The position numbers and the translations under genes were made by a program. The notes under the pieces are model-generated. The model was not told the origin of the DNA and did not search any database. It saw only the letters and a list, made by a program, of their open reading frames with translations. 64,000 bases of DNA from Marinobacter salexigens (GTDB taxonomy: Bacteria; Pseudomonadota; Gammaproteobacteria; Pseudomonadales; Oleiphilaceae), in the NCBI RefSeq assembly GCF_002806945.1, contig NZ_NIHC01000001.1, forward strand, positions 248,001 to 312,000. The letters are read 5' to 3'. Below, in pieces: positions 38,232 to 47,700 of the stretch (its first letter is position 1; the number at the start of each line of letters is the position of its first letter).

Positions 38232-39443
38232 TCAGTTTGCAGTATCAAAGATGATCTCAGCTTCTGTTAATGCAGGTTCGGGGTTTGGGGGCGCAATTTC
38301 CTCAGTGCGATTGCGCCCATTGTTCTTGGCAAGGTACAACGCATCATCGGCTCGCTTTATCGTGCTTTCAATGTCATCAAGCCCGTAGCAGCTGGTGATG
38401 CCCAGGCTTATGGTTTGAGGAATGCTGTGCTCTTTGACCTCCATCGGTTTCTCAGCAAGAGATAGGCGAGCCTTCTCGGCTACGTGCCGGGCTCCATCGA
38501 GATCCGTTTCCGGTAACAAAATCAGGATTTCTTCGCCACCCCAGCGGCACAGTGCATCCTGCGTACGCATGTGGCTTCCCAGCCTGCGGGCGGTTTCCTG
38601 AAGTACGATGTCGCCAACATTGTGGCCGTAGGTGTCATTTACTCGCTTGAACCAATCGAGGTCCCCTAGAATAAGGCTGTAAGTAGCCCCGTAGCGTTGG
38701 GCACGGGAGTGCTCGCGCTCCAGCAGTTGGAGCATGGCTCTGCGGTTCAGCAGGCCGGTTAACTGATCGGTAGTCGCATGCTCTTTGAGTCGTTGCCTGG
38801 CTATGAACTCTCCAACCCGAAGCTGCCCCAGTGCCTCACTCATCACGAGACCTATAATCATCATGACGAAAGGGTCAAACATAGGGGGAAGCAGCTCGGC
38901 GATGGACAGCCCCATAGCCTTTGCAGACAGGAAAAAGACCGGGAGAGGGATGAGAAACATCAGGCACCATTCTCTAGGGCCCCTGACTGAGAAAGCGGAA
39001 ACCCCGAAAAAGCTGATGATCATCATGTTTGTAACCTGATAGGTCTCGGCAGACGGCCCGCTGTAGTGAATGAGAAACAGTGCAAGTATCATCGTCATCA
39101 ATGAGAGCCCCATAATTCTGAGCAATTGGCGGCTCTGGATGAAGGGCTTTCCCGTGTAGTGGGAGAATAGAGTGATAAGTGCACTGAGCAGAACAGGTAT
39201 CCGGAACCCCAGTTCCGTGAGCCACATCTCTGTCGGGTGAGCAAGGCGGAGTTCGTGGGTAAACTGGTAGAAAAGTACCGTTACAAGAAGAGTCCAGGCA
39301 GCGATGACAGCTACCTTGCGCTCCACGATCCGGATGTACGCCTCATAGGCGGGTATCCATTTTGGCGGTACTCTTTTGAGTGGCGGTTGGAGATCTGAGC
39401 TTTTCACCATCATCATGATCCGGCGGCCAGTAGTTATCATCAT
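38232..39443 (-). CDS. Membrane-bound diguanylate cyclase
   Basis: A hydrophobic N-terminal half with about six membrane helices is joined to a C-terminal GGDEF domain (from TTDQLTGLLNRRAM). The active-site motif reads GGEEI, and RTQD five residues before it fits the product-inhibition I-site, so it should make c-di-GMP. The start is uncertain: the frame is open far upstream into the divergent gene, but ATG 39443 or the ATG run at 39410-39416 are reasonable. I use 39443, giving 403 residues. The signal sensed by the membrane part is unknown. Confidence 0.82.
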   Translation of the reverse strand: MMITTGRRIMMMVKSSDLQPPLKRVPPKWIPAYEAYIRIVERKVAVIAAWTLLVTVLFYQFTHELRLAHPTEMWLTELGFRIPVLLSALITLFSHYTGKPFIQSRQLLRIMGLSLMTMILALFLIHYSGPSAETYQVTNMMIISFFGVSAFSVRGPREWCLMFLIPLPVFFLSAKAMGLSIAELLPPMFDPFVMMIIGLVMSEALGQLRVGEFIARQRLKEHATTDQLTGLLNRRAMLQLLEREHSRAQRYGATYSLILGDLDWFKRVNDTYGHNVGDIVLQETARRLGSHMRTQDALCRWGGEEILILLPETDLDGARHVAEKARLSLAEKPMEVKEHSIPQTISLGITSCYGLDDIESTIKRADDALYLAKNNGRNRTEEIAPPNPEPALTEAEIIFDTAN

Positions 39444-39506
39444 CAGGGAATTTGACAGTCGTCGCAATAGCCCCCGAGGGTTAGTTGTGTCGTTAAAGGA
39501 GATAGT

Positions 39507-40115
39507 ATGAGTGGGGCATCCCTTAAGTGTGCTCTGGATGCGATTGACAGCGCCAATCGCGCCGACCCAAATGAAGAGGTTGTGGCAGGTGAAACCATGC
39601 CCAGGGAGTATGCCTACAGTTTGCATATGACTCGCTGGCTCTATGAACTGGAGCCGGCGCCTTCTGCGCGAATGCAGATAGCCTGCAGAGCCCAGCATCT
39701 TGAGCGCTGGAAGTTGCCCCGCAGTGATTACCCGGTGGGCCGAAAAGCCTACTATGCTTGGCGCCAGGCGTGTGGGCGCATGCATGGGCGCAGGGCTGCG
39801 GAAATTATGGCTGAGTGTGGATATCCTGAGAGCGAATGCGAACGGGTTGAGGTGATTATTACCAAGCGCGAGCTGCGAAAAGACCCGGAGACGCAGTTAT
39901 TGGAAGACGTTGCCTGCATGGTGTTTCTGGAGAAGTATTTTGCCCGGTTCTACGCAGATAACGCGGAATATGATCGGGAGAAATGGCTCAGGATTGTGCG
40001 GCGAACCTGGGGCAAAATGTCGCAGCGCGCCCATGAGAGGGCTTTGGAATTATCGGTTGATCTGCCTGAGCATTTGCAGTCGCTGATGCAGGAAGCGCTG
40101 GCGGATACTGACTAG
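39507..40115 (+). CDS. DUF4202 family protein
   Basis: The 202-residue protein matches DUF4202 as I remember it: IDSANRADPNEE near the start, then CRAQHLERWKLPRSDYP and LLEDVACMVFLEKYFARF. The helical histidine-rich core (AQH, MHGRR) recalls HD-type folds, but no assigned activity is known to me. It has an excellent AAGGAG six bases before the ATG. It is divergent from the diguanylate cyclase gene by about 63 bp and converges on trpC. Confidence 0.82.
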   Translation: MSGASLKCALDAIDSANRADPNEEVVAGETMPREYAYSLHMTRWLYELEPAPSARMQIACRAQHLERWKLPRSDYPVGRKAYYAWRQACGRMHGRRAAEIMAECGYPESECERVEVIITKRELRKDPETQLLEDVACMVFLEKYFARFYADNAEYDREKWLRIVRRTWGKMSQRAHERALELSVDLPEHLQSLMQEALADTD

Positions 40116-40159
40116 ATCCGCCTGACGCGCTTGTTTGCCCTCTGGCGCTATTGGCCACT

Positions 40160-40975
40160 CTACTGCGGGAAGAACAATTCCTGCAGCTTCTCACCAGGGT
40201 TGTCTGCACGCATGAAGGATTCACCCACCAGGAATCCATAAATTCCACGACCGGTCATGGCTTCCACGTCGGCGCGGGTCATTATGCCGCTTTCGGTGAT
40301 GGCCATGCGCTCTGCACCTATGCGCTGGTGCAGGTTGAAGGTGGTTTCCAAGGATACGTCGAAGCTGTGCAGGTCGCGGTTGTTGATGCCCACCAGTGGG
40401 GTGCGGAGCGTGAGTGCATCGTCCATTTCTTCGCTATTGTGGACTTCTACCAGTACGTCCATGCCGATTTCGTGGGCTATGCCTTCGAGTTCCTGCATCT
40501 GGTCTTTGGTTAGGCACGCTGCAATGAGCAGTATGCAGTCGGCGCCTATGGTTCGGGCTTCGTATACTTGGTAGGGAGCGACCATGAAGTCTTTGCGGAT
40601 AACGGGCAGGCTGCAGGCGTTGCGGGCGGCGATCAGGTAGTCTTCGTGGCCCTGGAAAAAATCATGGTCAGTGAGTACTGACAAGCAGGCAGCGCCGCCC
40701 TTTTCGTAGCTTTCGGCAATCTCGGCGGGCTCAAATGGGTCGCGGAGTATGCCTTTGCTGGGTGAGGCTTTTTTGATTTCAGCAATGACGGCGGGTGTGC
40801 CGGCTTCAATTCTCTGGCGCAGGGCGTTGGCGAAGCCCCTTGTAGCGGGCTGATCGCCAGACATGGCCTTGAGATCTTCCAGACTCGTTTGGCGTTTCCG
40901 AAAGTCGATTTCTTCCCACTTTCTTTCTACGATTTTGCGCAGGATGGTGGGGGTTTTGTCGTTTTGCTTAGCCAT
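40160..40975 (-). CDS. trpC: Indole-3-glycerol-phosphate synthase
   Basis: TrpC closes the indole ring in tryptophan synthesis. The 271-residue TIM barrel has the opening [13 protein letters not shown], the KKASPSKG phosphate loop and NNRDL. It is the single-function enzyme, not fused to TrpF as in E. coli. The start is taken at ATG 40975 from the family N-terminus; the frame is open 15 codons more. It is last in trpEGDC and is separated from trpD by 160 bp that contain repeat copy B. Confidence 0.95.
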   Translation of the reverse strand: MAKQNDKTPTILRKIVERKWEEIDFRKRQTSLEDLKAMSGDQPATRGFANALRQRIEAGTPAVIAEIKKASPSKGILRDPFEPAEIAESYEKGGAACLSVLTDHDFFQGHEDYLIAARNACSLPVIRKDFMVAPYQVYEARTIGADCILLIAACLTKDQMQELEGIAHEIGMDVLVEVHNSEEMDDALTLRTPLVGINNRDLHSFDVSLETTFNLHQRIGAERMAITESGIMTRADVEAMTGRGIYGFLVGESFMRADNPGEKLQELFFPQ

Positions 40976-40995
40976 TTTTGTTTGGTTCCGTGTAT

Positions 40996-41107
40996 GAGCA
41001 TGCCGCTGGTCGCCTCTCAAAACACGCCCGTGAATACGTCCATGTAGGGCTTGGCTGCAGCCATCCCTGGCTGCAGACAGTTTTAAGAGGCGACCAGCGG
41101 CACGCTC
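40996..41107. repeat. Structured intergenic repeat element, copy B
   Basis: Inverted arms of 28 nt (40996-41023 and 41080-41107) pair with two mismatches around a 56-nt loop. The loop contains the inner hairpin CTGCAGCCA-TCCC-TGGCTGCAG and, on the minus strand, GGACGTATTCACGGGCGT, nearly identical to copy A (18285-18395). Read in the direction of trp transcription it has the same sense as copy A has relative to argE-argA. It lies between trpD and trpC. Confidence 0.92.
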
Positions 41108-41135
41108 TCAGAGTTTGGTGAAGCCTGCTTACAGC

Positions 41136-42164
41136 TTAAAAACAGTGTGAAAAATCTGCCAGTTCGGCGAGTTTTCCGGCCGCAAGGCCCGAGCCCATGG
41201 CGTCCAGGGCCATTTCTACGCCCATTTTGGCATTTGGAGCCAGGCCGGCTACGTAGATGGCAGCGCCGGCGTTCAGGGCGATCATGTCCCGGGCTTTTTC
41301 GGCCATTTCATCGTGGCCTCGGCCGAAGGCGGCTTTGATCAGGTTCAGGGACTCTTCTGCAGTATCCACGGACAGCCCCACCAGAGTCTGGCTCTTTATG
41401 CCGAGGTCTTCCGGGGTGATCTGGTATTCGGTGATCTCGCCGTCTTTCAGTTCGGCCACATGGGTAACGCTGGCCAGGCTGATTTCATCCAGTCCGTCTT
41501 TGGAAGCCACCACCATAATGTGTTCGGCGCCTAGTTTTTGCAGTACTTCAGCCATTGGGCGGCAGAGGGCTCGGCTGAATACGCCGATCAGTTGGCGTTT
41601 AACACCTGCCGGGTTGGTCATGGGGCCGAGGATGTTGAACAGGGTGCGGCAACCCATTTCCTTGCGTGGGCCAACGGCGTGTTTCATGGCACCGTGATGG
41701 CTTGGGGCGAACATGAAGCCTACGCCGATTTGCTCTACGCAGCGGGCGACTTGTTCAGGGGTGAGGTCCAGGTTGATGCCTGCTTGTTCGATCAGGTCGG
41801 CACTTCCGCTTTTGGAGGACACCGCGCGGTTGCCGTGTTTGGCAACAAAGCCACCAGCGGCAGCAACAACGAAAGCGGAGGCAGAGGAAACGTTGAACAG
41901 GTTGGCGCCGTCACCGCCGGTGCCAACGATATCAATCAGTGGCTCGGCTTTGATGGTTACGCCGGAGACCAGTTCGCGCATGACTTCCACAGCGCCGGTG
42001 ATTTCATCGACGGTTTCACTTTTTATCCGCAAACCCATGAGCAGGGCGCCAATCTGAGCATCGGTGGCTTCGCCGTTCATAACGATGCGCATCACGCTTT
42101 TCATTTCTTCCCGGGACATATCGAGGTTTTCGGCCACCCGGTTCAGTGCGTCTTTCATGTTCAT
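41136..42164 (-). CDS. trpD: Anthranilate phosphoribosyltransferase
   Basis: TrpD joins anthranilate to phosphoribosyl pyrophosphate. The 342 residues have DIVGTGGDG (PRPP-binding), [18 protein letters not shown] and the [15 protein letters not shown] segment. It is the stand-alone form, as in Pseudomonas, next to a separate trpG 15 bp upstream. Confidence 0.96.
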   Translation of the reverse strand: MNMKDALNRVAENLDMSREEMKSVMRIVMNGEATDAQIGALLMGLRIKSETVDEITGAVEVMRELVSGVTIKAEPLIDIVGTGGDGANLFNVSSASAFVVAAAGGFVAKHGNRAVSSKSGSADLIEQAGINLDLTPEQVARCVEQIGVGFMFAPSHHGAMKHAVGPRKEMGCRTLFNILGPMTNPAGVKRQLIGVFSRALCRPMAEVLQKLGAEHIMVVASKDGLDEISLASVTHVAELKDGEITEYQITPEDLGIKSQTLVGLSVDTAEESLNLIKAAFGRGHDEMAEKARDMIALNAGAAIYVAGLAPNAKMGVEMALDAMGSGLAAGKLAELADFSHCF

Positions 42165-42179
42165 TCGTAGTGCCTTTTC

Positions 42180-42761
42180 TTATTGGGTTCGCAGGAAATT
42201 GCGTAGCAGTTCGTGGCCCTGTTCGCTCATGATGGATTCAGGGTGGAACTGCACCCCTTCGATGGCCAATGTTTTGTGACGCACGCCCATGATTTCTTCC
42301 ACGCTGCCATCGCTGTTGCGAGTCCAAGCGGTCATTTCCAGGCATTCCGGGAGGCTGGCCTGCTCGATGGCCAAGCTGTGGTAGCGGGTAGACTGCACAG
42401 GATTGTTAAGGCCGCGGAACACGCCGGTGTTGTTGTGAAACACCGGGGATACTTTGCCGTGCATAACGCGCCCGGCGCGGATTATGTTGCCGCCGAATAC
42501 CTGCCCGATGGCCTGGTGTCCAAGGCAAATGCCGAGAATGGGAATTTTGCCGGCAAAGTGGCGGATGGCTTCCATGGAAACCCCCGCTTCATTTGGTGTG
42601 CAGGGGCCGGGAGAGATCACCAGCCGTTCCGGGTTAAGTGCTTCGATCTCCTCCACGGTGATTTCGTCGTTGCGGTGCACCTGTACGTCGGCGCCCAGTT
42701 CTGCAAGATACTGCACCACGTTGTAGGTGAAGGAGTCGTAGTTGTCGATCATTAATAGCAT
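42180..42761 (-). CDS. trpG: Anthranilate synthase glutamine amidotransferase component
   Basis: TrpG supplies ammonia from glutamine to TrpE. The 193-residue class-I amidotransferase has the nucleophile in GICLGHQ (C79) and the His-Glu pair in VQFHPES near residue 170. A GAGGGA site lies upstream of the ATG. It follows trpE by 15 bp. Confidence 0.96.
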   Translation of the reverse strand: MLLMIDNYDSFTYNVVQYLAELGADVQVHRNDEITVEEIEALNPERLVISPGPCTPNEAGVSMEAIRHFAGKIPILGICLGHQAIGQVFGGNIIRAGRVMHGKVSPVFHNNTGVFRGLNNPVQSTRYHSLAIEQASLPECLEMTAWTRNSDGSVEEIMGVRHKTLAIEGVQFHPESIMSEQGHELLRNFLRTQ

Positions 42762-42776
42762 GATGTGTCCCTCGCC

Positions 42777-44264
42777 TCAGTGGTTGAAATCGTTGTAGGT
42801 CATAGCCACCGCGCGGAATATGGCGCGGCCCTTATTCATGGTTTCTTTCCATTCAAGGCGAGGAACGGAATCGGCAACAATGCCGGCGCCGGCCTGTATG
42901 TGCAGTGTTTTGTCCTTGATAACGGCGGTGCGGATAGCGATTGCGGTATCCATGTTGCCGTTGAACGACAGGTATCCCACAGCGCCGCCGTATACCCCAC
43001 GCTTTACCGGCTCCAATTCATCAATGATTTCCATGGCCCGGGTTTTCGGGGCACCGCTCAGGGTACCTGCAGGCAGGGTGGCCTTGAGTACATCAAGGCA
43101 GCTGATGCCGTCTTTTACCTGGCCGGTTACGTTGGAGACTATGTGCATTACATGGGAGTAGCGCTCCACGGCCATTTTTTCAGTGAGCTTTACGGTGCCG
43201 GTTTCCGACACGCGACCCGCATCGTTGCGGCCCAGGTCGATCAGCATCAGGTGTTCGGCGATTTCTTTCGGATCGGCGAGCAGCTCGGCTTCCAGGGCTC
43301 TGTCTTCCGCATCGGTAGCGCCGCGTTTGCGGGTGCCGGCGATGGGGCGAACGGTGACTTCCCGGTCTTCCATACGTGCCAGGATTTCCGGCGACGAGCC
43401 CACAATGTGGAAGTCGTCCAGATCCAGAAAGTACATGTACGGCGAGGGGTTCAATACCCGCAGTGAGCGGTACAAATTCAAGGGAGGAGCTTCAAACGGA
43501 ATGGACATGCGCTGGGAGATGACGGTTTGCATTACGTCGCCGTCCAGCACGTAATCTTTTATTTTGCCAACAGCGGCTTCGAACTTTTCCTGGCTAAAGC
43601 CAGATACAAACTCGCTTTCATCCACAGTTTTTCCGCGCAGATGGGCTGGCGTTTGCGGAGCATTGGCGGTTTGCCGGTGTAATTTCTGTTCGAGTTCGTC
43701 GAGCCTTGATTGTGCCTGTTCGTAACTACCGTCATCGGCCGGATTCACGTGGACTATCAGGTGCAGCTTGCCCCGCAGGTTGTCGAATACCACCAGCTCG
43801 TCGGAAACCATCAGCAGTATATCAGGGGTGCCTATGCGGTCCGGGGGGCAGCTGGTGGCCAGGCGCTTTTCGATGTAGCGAACCGTGTCGTAGCCGAAAT
43901 AACCCACCAAGCCACCATTGAAGCGGGGTAACTCTTCCAGATCCGGGGCGTTGAAGCGTTCCTGGTAGCTGGCTACAAATGCCAGAGGGTCATCTACTTC
44001 AGCGGTTTCAATTACTTCGCCGTGCCGACGGATCTCTATACGGTGGTCAAATACCTTGAGCACTTCCTGGCTGGGCAAGCCGATGATGGAGTAACGGCCC
44101 CATTTTTCGCCACCCTGAACAGATTCAAACAGATACGAATATGGGCCGCTGGCGAGCTTGAGGTAAGTACTTAAAGGGGTGTCCATGTCCGCTAGTACTT
44201 CACGATACACGGGGATGCGGTTGAAGCCGGCCTGTGCCAGCTTGCGGAATTGTTCGGAGTTCAT
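42777..44264 (-). CDS. trpE: Anthranilate synthase component I
   Basis: TrpE makes anthranilate from chorismate using ammonia from TrpG. The 495 residues show the chorismate-binding C-terminal region ([44 protein letters not shown]) and near the N-terminus a [16 protein letters not shown] segment of the type that binds tryptophan for feedback. AGGAAA lies seven bases before the ATG. It is preceded by a 200-base leader encoding a Trp-rich peptide. Confidence 0.96.
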   Translation of the reverse strand: MNSEQFRKLAQAGFNRIPVYREVLADMDTPLSTYLKLASGPYSYLFESVQGGEKWGRYSIIGLPSQEVLKVFDHRIEIRRHGEVIETAEVDDPLAFVASYQERFNAPDLEELPRFNGGLVGYFGYDTVRYIEKRLATSCPPDRIGTPDILLMVSDELVVFDNLRGKLHLIVHVNPADDGSYEQAQSRLDELEQKLHRQTANAPQTPAHLRGKTVDESEFVSGFSQEKFEAAVGKIKDYVLDGDVMQTVISQRMSIPFEAPPLNLYRSLRVLNPSPYMYFLDLDDFHIVGSSPEILARMEDREVTVRPIAGTRKRGATDAEDRALEAELLADPKEIAEHLMLIDLGRNDAGRVSETGTVKLTEKMAVERYSHVMHIVSNVTGQVKDGISCLDVLKATLPAGTLSGAPKTRAMEIIDELEPVKRGVYGGAVGYLSFNGNMDTAIAIRTAVIKDKTLHIQAGAGIVADSVPRLEWKETMNKGRAIFRAVAMTYNDFNH

Positions 44265-44298
44265 GGTCGGGTTTCCTGGGATCTGATCTGCGTTCGAG

Positions 44299-44326
44299 CA
44301 GGCAAACAGTATGTAGGTTTGGCCTG
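44299..44326 (-). promoter_or_regulatory. Stem-loop in the trp leader just before trpE
   Basis: CAGGCAAAC (44299-44307) pairs with GTTTGGCCTG (44317-44326) with one bulge. It is the last stable hairpin before trpE. It lacks a T-run, so classical intrinsic termination is not evident. Confidence 0.45.
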
Positions 44327-44331
44327 TCGGG

Positions 44332-44404
44332 TGGTGGCGTTAAGCGGGCACGGGCGCGCTGTTCGCCGGGCTGAGAGTGTTCAGCCGGTACGCCATCGCC
44401 ACCA
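44332..44404 (-). promoter_or_regulatory. Possible trp attenuator pairing
   Basis: The tandem Trp codons (TGGTGGCG in the mRNA, 44397-44404) are perfectly complementary to a downstream CGCCACCA (44332-44339). Between them a hairpin pairs 44366-44374 with 44381-44388 over the leader stop codon. Ribosome stalling at the Trp codons would break the first pairing, the logic of attenuation. The exact mechanism is inferred. Confidence 0.45.
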
Positions 44405-44461
44405 TCGTGTTGCGCGGGTAGTAAGGATGCCTCGCGCGGCAGTCAAATTCAGTCCCTGCAC
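44381..44461 (-). CDS. trpL: trp operon leader peptide
   Basis: A 26-codon ORF starts at GTG 44461 with GGGAG nine bases upstream and ends RWWRWRTG before TGA at 44381-44383. Three of the last seven codons are TGG, a density far above chance for this rare codon, and it lies 117 bp before trpE. These are the marks of a leader peptide whose translation measures charged tRNA-Trp. The N-terminal half shows nothing notable. Confidence 0.82.
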   Translation of the reverse strand: MQGLNLTAARGILTTRATRWWRWRTG

Positions 44462-44487
44462 GGCAGGAATCTCCCGAATTGAAAAGA

Positions 44488-44516
44488 ATTAAAGTTCAAG
44501 ATCTGAGAGGTTACAA
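44488..44516 (-). promoter_or_regulatory. Probable trp operon promoter
   Basis: On the minus strand, TTGTAA (44511-44516), 17 bp, then TTTAAT (44488-44493). The -35 lies inside the last codons of gph. Transcription would start near 44481, only a few bases before the trpL ribosome-binding site. Confidence 0.55.
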
Positions 44517-45200
44517 AAGCTCGCTCAGGGAATCAACCACAGCGTCTGCTCCCAGTGCATGTACCCGACGGCCAAAGTTGTAGCCATAGGTGACAGCAAC
44601 ACAGGGAATGCCTGCGGCCTGGGCGGCGGTGACATCCGCTGCAGAGTCGCCAACCATAACGGTAGTGCCCCGGCTGCCGTTCAGTGCCTTCATGGCGTGG
44701 AGCAAGGGGCCGGGGTCCGGCTTTCTTGTATCCAGAGTGTCGCCACCGATCACCAGTTTGAAGTGCTGATCCAGCCCTAGCTGTTTTAATAACGGCGCCA
44801 CGAACTGTTCTGGCTTGTTGGTTACTACGGCCATGGGGCAGTCGCGTTCGCTCAGAGATTCCAGGCAGGCTTTTACACCCGGGTAGACCACTGCGTACTG
44901 GCCGTTGAGTTCCCGATAGTTGGCAAAGAACAGCGCCAGCGCATCGTCAAACAGAGCGTCGTCTACCGCTGTTGCGGGCTCCCAGTCGGCTTTGCCAGCC
45001 AGGGCCCGCCGCATCAGTATGGGGGAGCCGTGGCCCACCCACTGGCGCACCTGCTCAAGCCCGGCGGGCTTGCGTCCAAGCTGTTCAAGAGTGCGGTCAA
45101 CCGCCGCGGCAAGGTCTGGAGCGCTGTCTACCAGGGTGCCATCAAGATCAAACAGGGCAACTCCGGGCCAGCGGGCGTTAAACAGTCCAGCGAGGCTCAT
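44511..45200 (-). CDS. gph: Phosphoglycolate phosphatase
   Basis: Gph is a HAD-superfamily phosphatase that removes 2-phosphoglycolate. From ATG 45200 the 229 residues have the nucleophile motif [17 protein letters not shown] and GDSAADV, the HAD motifs in order. The start overlaps the rpe stop in an ATGA, so translation is coupled. Its 3' end carries the -35 of the trp promoter. Confidence 0.93.
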   Translation of the reverse strand: MSLAGLFNARWPGVALFDLDGTLVDSAPDLAAAVDRTLEQLGRKPAGLEQVRQWVGHGSPILMRRALAGKADWEPATAVDDALFDDALALFFANYRELNGQYAVVYPGVKACLESLSERDCPMAVVTNKPEQFVAPLLKQLGLDQHFKLVIGGDTLDTRKPDPGPLLHAMKALNGSRGTTVMVGDSAADVTAAQAAGIPCVAVTYGYNFGRRVHALGADAVVDSLSELL

Positions 45201-45898
45201 TGGTTTGGTGCCTGATGGCCCATTGCGATACGGGCCTGCTCCAGCTCCTGACGCATGGTGTCGATGGTGGCTTTGTAATCGTCGGTATTGAAGATGGCTG
45301 AACCCGCAACAAACGTGTCTGCGCCGGCTTCGGCAATTTCCCGGATATTGTCGGTTTTTACGCCGCCATCGATTTCCAGCCGGATGTTGTAATTGCTGGC
45401 GTCGATGCGCTTGCGGGCTTCCCGAAGCTTGTCGAGGGTGCCGGGAATAAATTTCTGACCACCAAAGCCCGGGTTCACCGACATCATCAGCACCATGTCG
45501 AGCTTGTCCATTACATGATCCATATAGTGGAGTGGTGTAGCAGGGTTGAACACCAGGCCTGCTTTGCATCCGCCCTCGCGAATCAGTTGCAGGGAGCGGT
45601 CAATATGCTGGGACGCTTCCGGGTGGAAGGTGATGTAGCTGGCACCGGCGTCGATGAACATACGGATCAGGTCGTCCACTGGCGATACCATCAGGTGCAC
45701 ATCGATGGGTGCGGTAACGCCGTGTTTACGGAGGGCTTCGCACACCATCGGCCCAATGGTCAGGTTGGGCACATAATGGTTGTCCATAACGTCAAAGTGC
45801 ACCACGTCTGCGCCTGCGGCCAGTACGTTATCCACCTCTTCGCCCAAACGGGCAAAATCAGCAGACAAAATGGATGGGGCAATCAGATAAGGGTTCAT
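45197..45898 (-). CDS. rpe: Ribulose-phosphate 3-epimerase
   Basis: Rpe interconverts ribulose 5-phosphate and xylulose 5-phosphate in the pentose phosphate pathway. The 233-residue TIM barrel has [28 protein letters not shown] with metal-binding His/Asp, [10 protein letters not shown] and EIDGGV. ATG 45898 fits the family N-terminus; another in-frame ATG lies six codons up. It is co-translated with gph. Confidence 0.95.
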   Translation of the reverse strand: MNPYLIAPSILSADFARLGEEVDNVLAAGADVVHFDVMDNHYVPNLTIGPMVCEALRKHGVTAPIDVHLMVSPVDDLIRMFIDAGASYITFHPEASQHIDRSLQLIREGGCKAGLVFNPATPLHYMDHVMDKLDMVLMMSVNPGFGGQKFIPGTLDKLREARKRIDASNYNIRLEIDGGVKTDNIREIAEAGADTFVAGSAIFNTDDYKATIDTMRQELEQARIAMGHQAPNQ

Positions 45899-45988
45899 TT
45901 CGGTTCTCGCAAACAATTGGCAGCCGTTAATATTAATGACAGTCTAACAGCACCAGAGCGTGTTTTCGTAGCCAGAGGAGCTGGAACT

Positions 45989-46936
45989 GTGCGCCGAATC
46001 AGAACAATCAGTAAAAGCATATGTTTCAAGAACATTTCCAGCTGCCTGTTGGTCGTTATGCTGGCATCTGTTGGGGTGCAGGCATTCGCCCAGGACCAGG
46101 TTGATGGAGCAGGGCCCGCCGAATCCGTTGCCAGCGAAGTGCGCGGTGTTGTCTCCTCCGGGATGGGTGAGTGGGGGTTGAGCCAGCGATTTCCAGACTC
46201 TGTGCTCTGGCTTGAACTTGAGGATGGTGCTCGCACATTGGCACTGTTCTGGCCCGAAATGGAAACGCCGGTAAGGGGGGCTGTGATCATTCTGGCGGAC
46301 GAAGGCGAGAATGCAGGTTCAGGGCTGGCAGGCACTCTGGCCCGGGAATTGACGCACCGTAAATTCGCGGTGCTCAGCTTGGGCCTTGAACCGCCGTCGG
46401 TCGCCCTCGAGAAGATGCTGGAGCGCCCGCAGGTTGCACCTGAGGCAGGTCCGGAAGGGGGGAGCCAGGGTGCTCCTGTACGAGCAACGATTGATGTATT
46501 GGAAACGGAAGCCCCGAGTGATCTGGAGGTTGCCTATCGGGAACGCATTCGTGAAGAGTTGGTGGCTGGAGCCGTGGAGCTGGGCAAACGTGAGTACGAC
46601 TTCTTGGCAGTGATCGGTATCGGGCGAGGCAGTAACCATGTAGTGGCCTACGCTGCTGAGCTTGGGGCTCCCCCGGCCTTGGTCTGGGCGCAGCCGAAGT
46701 TCTATTCCAGGGACGCCGGGCAGCTGGCCGAAACGCTGGAGAAAGCGTCTGTGCCGCGCATTCTGGAACTATCCTCCTCGAGTGGGGGGGAGCAACGTAA
46801 GGCGAGTTTAGCCAGAGCCGGAGTGCAAGGCTTCAGTTTGCAGGCTGTGGGTTCGGGGACAGTTTTCTTGCCGCGAGATGGTAAAGCTCTGGCGGGCAGG
46901 ATAGCTGCCTGGTTAACATCGGGTCCGCGCCAATAA
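45989..46936 (+). CDS. DUF3530 family exported protein (alpha/beta-hydrolase-like)
   Basis: GTG at 45989 with GGAG eight bases upstream gives 315 residues with a signal peptide (cleavage near QAFA-QDQ, about 34). The frame extends further up but lacks a signal there. The mature part has RGAVIILADEGE and AVIGIGRGSN-like turns suggestive of an alpha/beta-hydrolase fold of the DUF3530 group, with no confident catalytic triad. It is divergent from rpe and converges on the DnaJ-like gene, and its role is unknown. Confidence 0.72.
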   Translation: MRRIRTISKSICFKNISSCLLVVMLASVGVQAFAQDQVDGAGPAESVASEVRGVVSSGMGEWGLSQRFPDSVLWLELEDGARTLALFWPEMETPVRGAVIILADEGENAGSGLAGTLARELTHRKFAVLSLGLEPPSVALEKMLERPQVAPEAGPEGGSQGAPVRATIDVLETEAPSDLEVAYRERIREELVAGAVELGKREYDFLAVIGIGRGSNHVVAYAAELGAPPALVWAQPKFYSRDAGQLAETLEKASVPRILELSSSSGGEQRKASLARAGVQGFSLQAVGSGTVFLPRDGKALAGRIAAWLTSGPRQ

Positions 46937-46946
46937 CTGTTACCAG

Positions 46947-47696
46947 TCAGTGTCGCCGCCGGACCAGCTCCCAAGCCTTTTGGTAGGCTAGCAGACGTTC
47001 TTTGGCGAGAGCATGCTCGGCGGGGGTGAGTTGCTGTTGTGCCAGTTTGTCCGGGTGCCACTTGGAGACCTTTTTCCGGTATGCGCGCTTGATTGACGCT
47101 ATCGGGTCTCGCCTTGTGACGCCCAGCAGAGCGCAAGCTTCTTCAAGGTTGACGGGCATGGAAGGCACATTGTTGAGATCGCTCCACACCTGGCTGGCAT
47201 AGCTGGCGAAGATGTCTTCGCTGATGGTAAACGGCATGCCAATGTGGTCAATCGCATCCTCGCACCGGTAACGCCGGGGTTTGCCTGGGCGGCCGTTGAG
47301 TTGAGCCGCGTGACATAGGCAAATGGCCATTTTCAGGGCGGGGGCAGGCGAGATCCGGTGGCTGAGCCTCAGTGTGGCACCGGTGAGTGGCGGCAGCGCT
47401 TCCGATGACTTGCCTTTCTGAAAACTGCTGATGGCCCTGTGTCTCTGGCGTTTTGAAAGGTCCAGCGCCATGATAAGGTTTTCTGCAAAGCCGATATCCT
47501 GCTCTGAAACCCGGCCCTCTGCTTTTGCGATATAACCCAGAAAGAAAAACATGGGGCGCTGACACCATCGGGGCAAGCTGGTTTGGCCAATCAGTGTGTG
47601 CGCCTGGTGATCAGAGGCGACGAGTTTGCGCAGCAGGCCAGAGAATGCTGCTTCCATTCGCGGTGGCAGGGCAGGTTGCGCAGAGCGGGTCGTCAT
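46947..47696 (-). CDS. TerB/DjlA-like co-chaperone with C-terminal J domain
   Basis: The C-terminal 65 residues form a J domain with RKKVSKWHPDKL, the HPD motif that stimulates DnaK. The N-terminal 150 residues resemble the TerB/DjlA helical region (FFLGYIAKAEGRVSEQDI). Unlike DjlA there is no N-terminal membrane helix. The start is taken at ATG 47696, four bases after the murU stop; upstream frame overlaps murU. It is the third gene of the amgK-murU operon. Confidence 0.8.
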   Translation of the reverse strand: MTTRSAQPALPPRMEAAFSGLLRKLVASDHQAHTLIGQTSLPRWCQRPMFFFLGYIAKAEGRVSEQDIGFAENLIMALDLSKRQRHRAISSFQKGKSSEALPPLTGATLRLSHRISPAPALKMAICLCHAAQLNGRPGKPRRYRCEDAIDHIGMPFTISEDIFASYASQVWSDLNNVPSMPVNLEEACALLGVTRRDPIASIKRAYRKKVSKWHPDKLAQQQLTPAEHALAKERLLAYQKAWELVRRRH

Positions 47697-47700
47697 CGCG

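Noticed and set aside
39444..39785. Upstream extension of the membrane diguanylate cyclase
   Set aside because: The frame is open, but the extra residues are not membrane-like, cover the start of the divergent DUF4202 gene and lack a ribosome-binding site.
41538..42170. 210-codon open frame antisense to trpD
   Set aside because: It mirrors trpD codons in a frame left open by codon bias; composition is histidine- and glycine-rich as expected for such shadows.
44299..44326. Classical intrinsic terminator in the trp leader
   Set aside because: The hairpin is good but no T-run follows, so it is recorded as a leader structure only.
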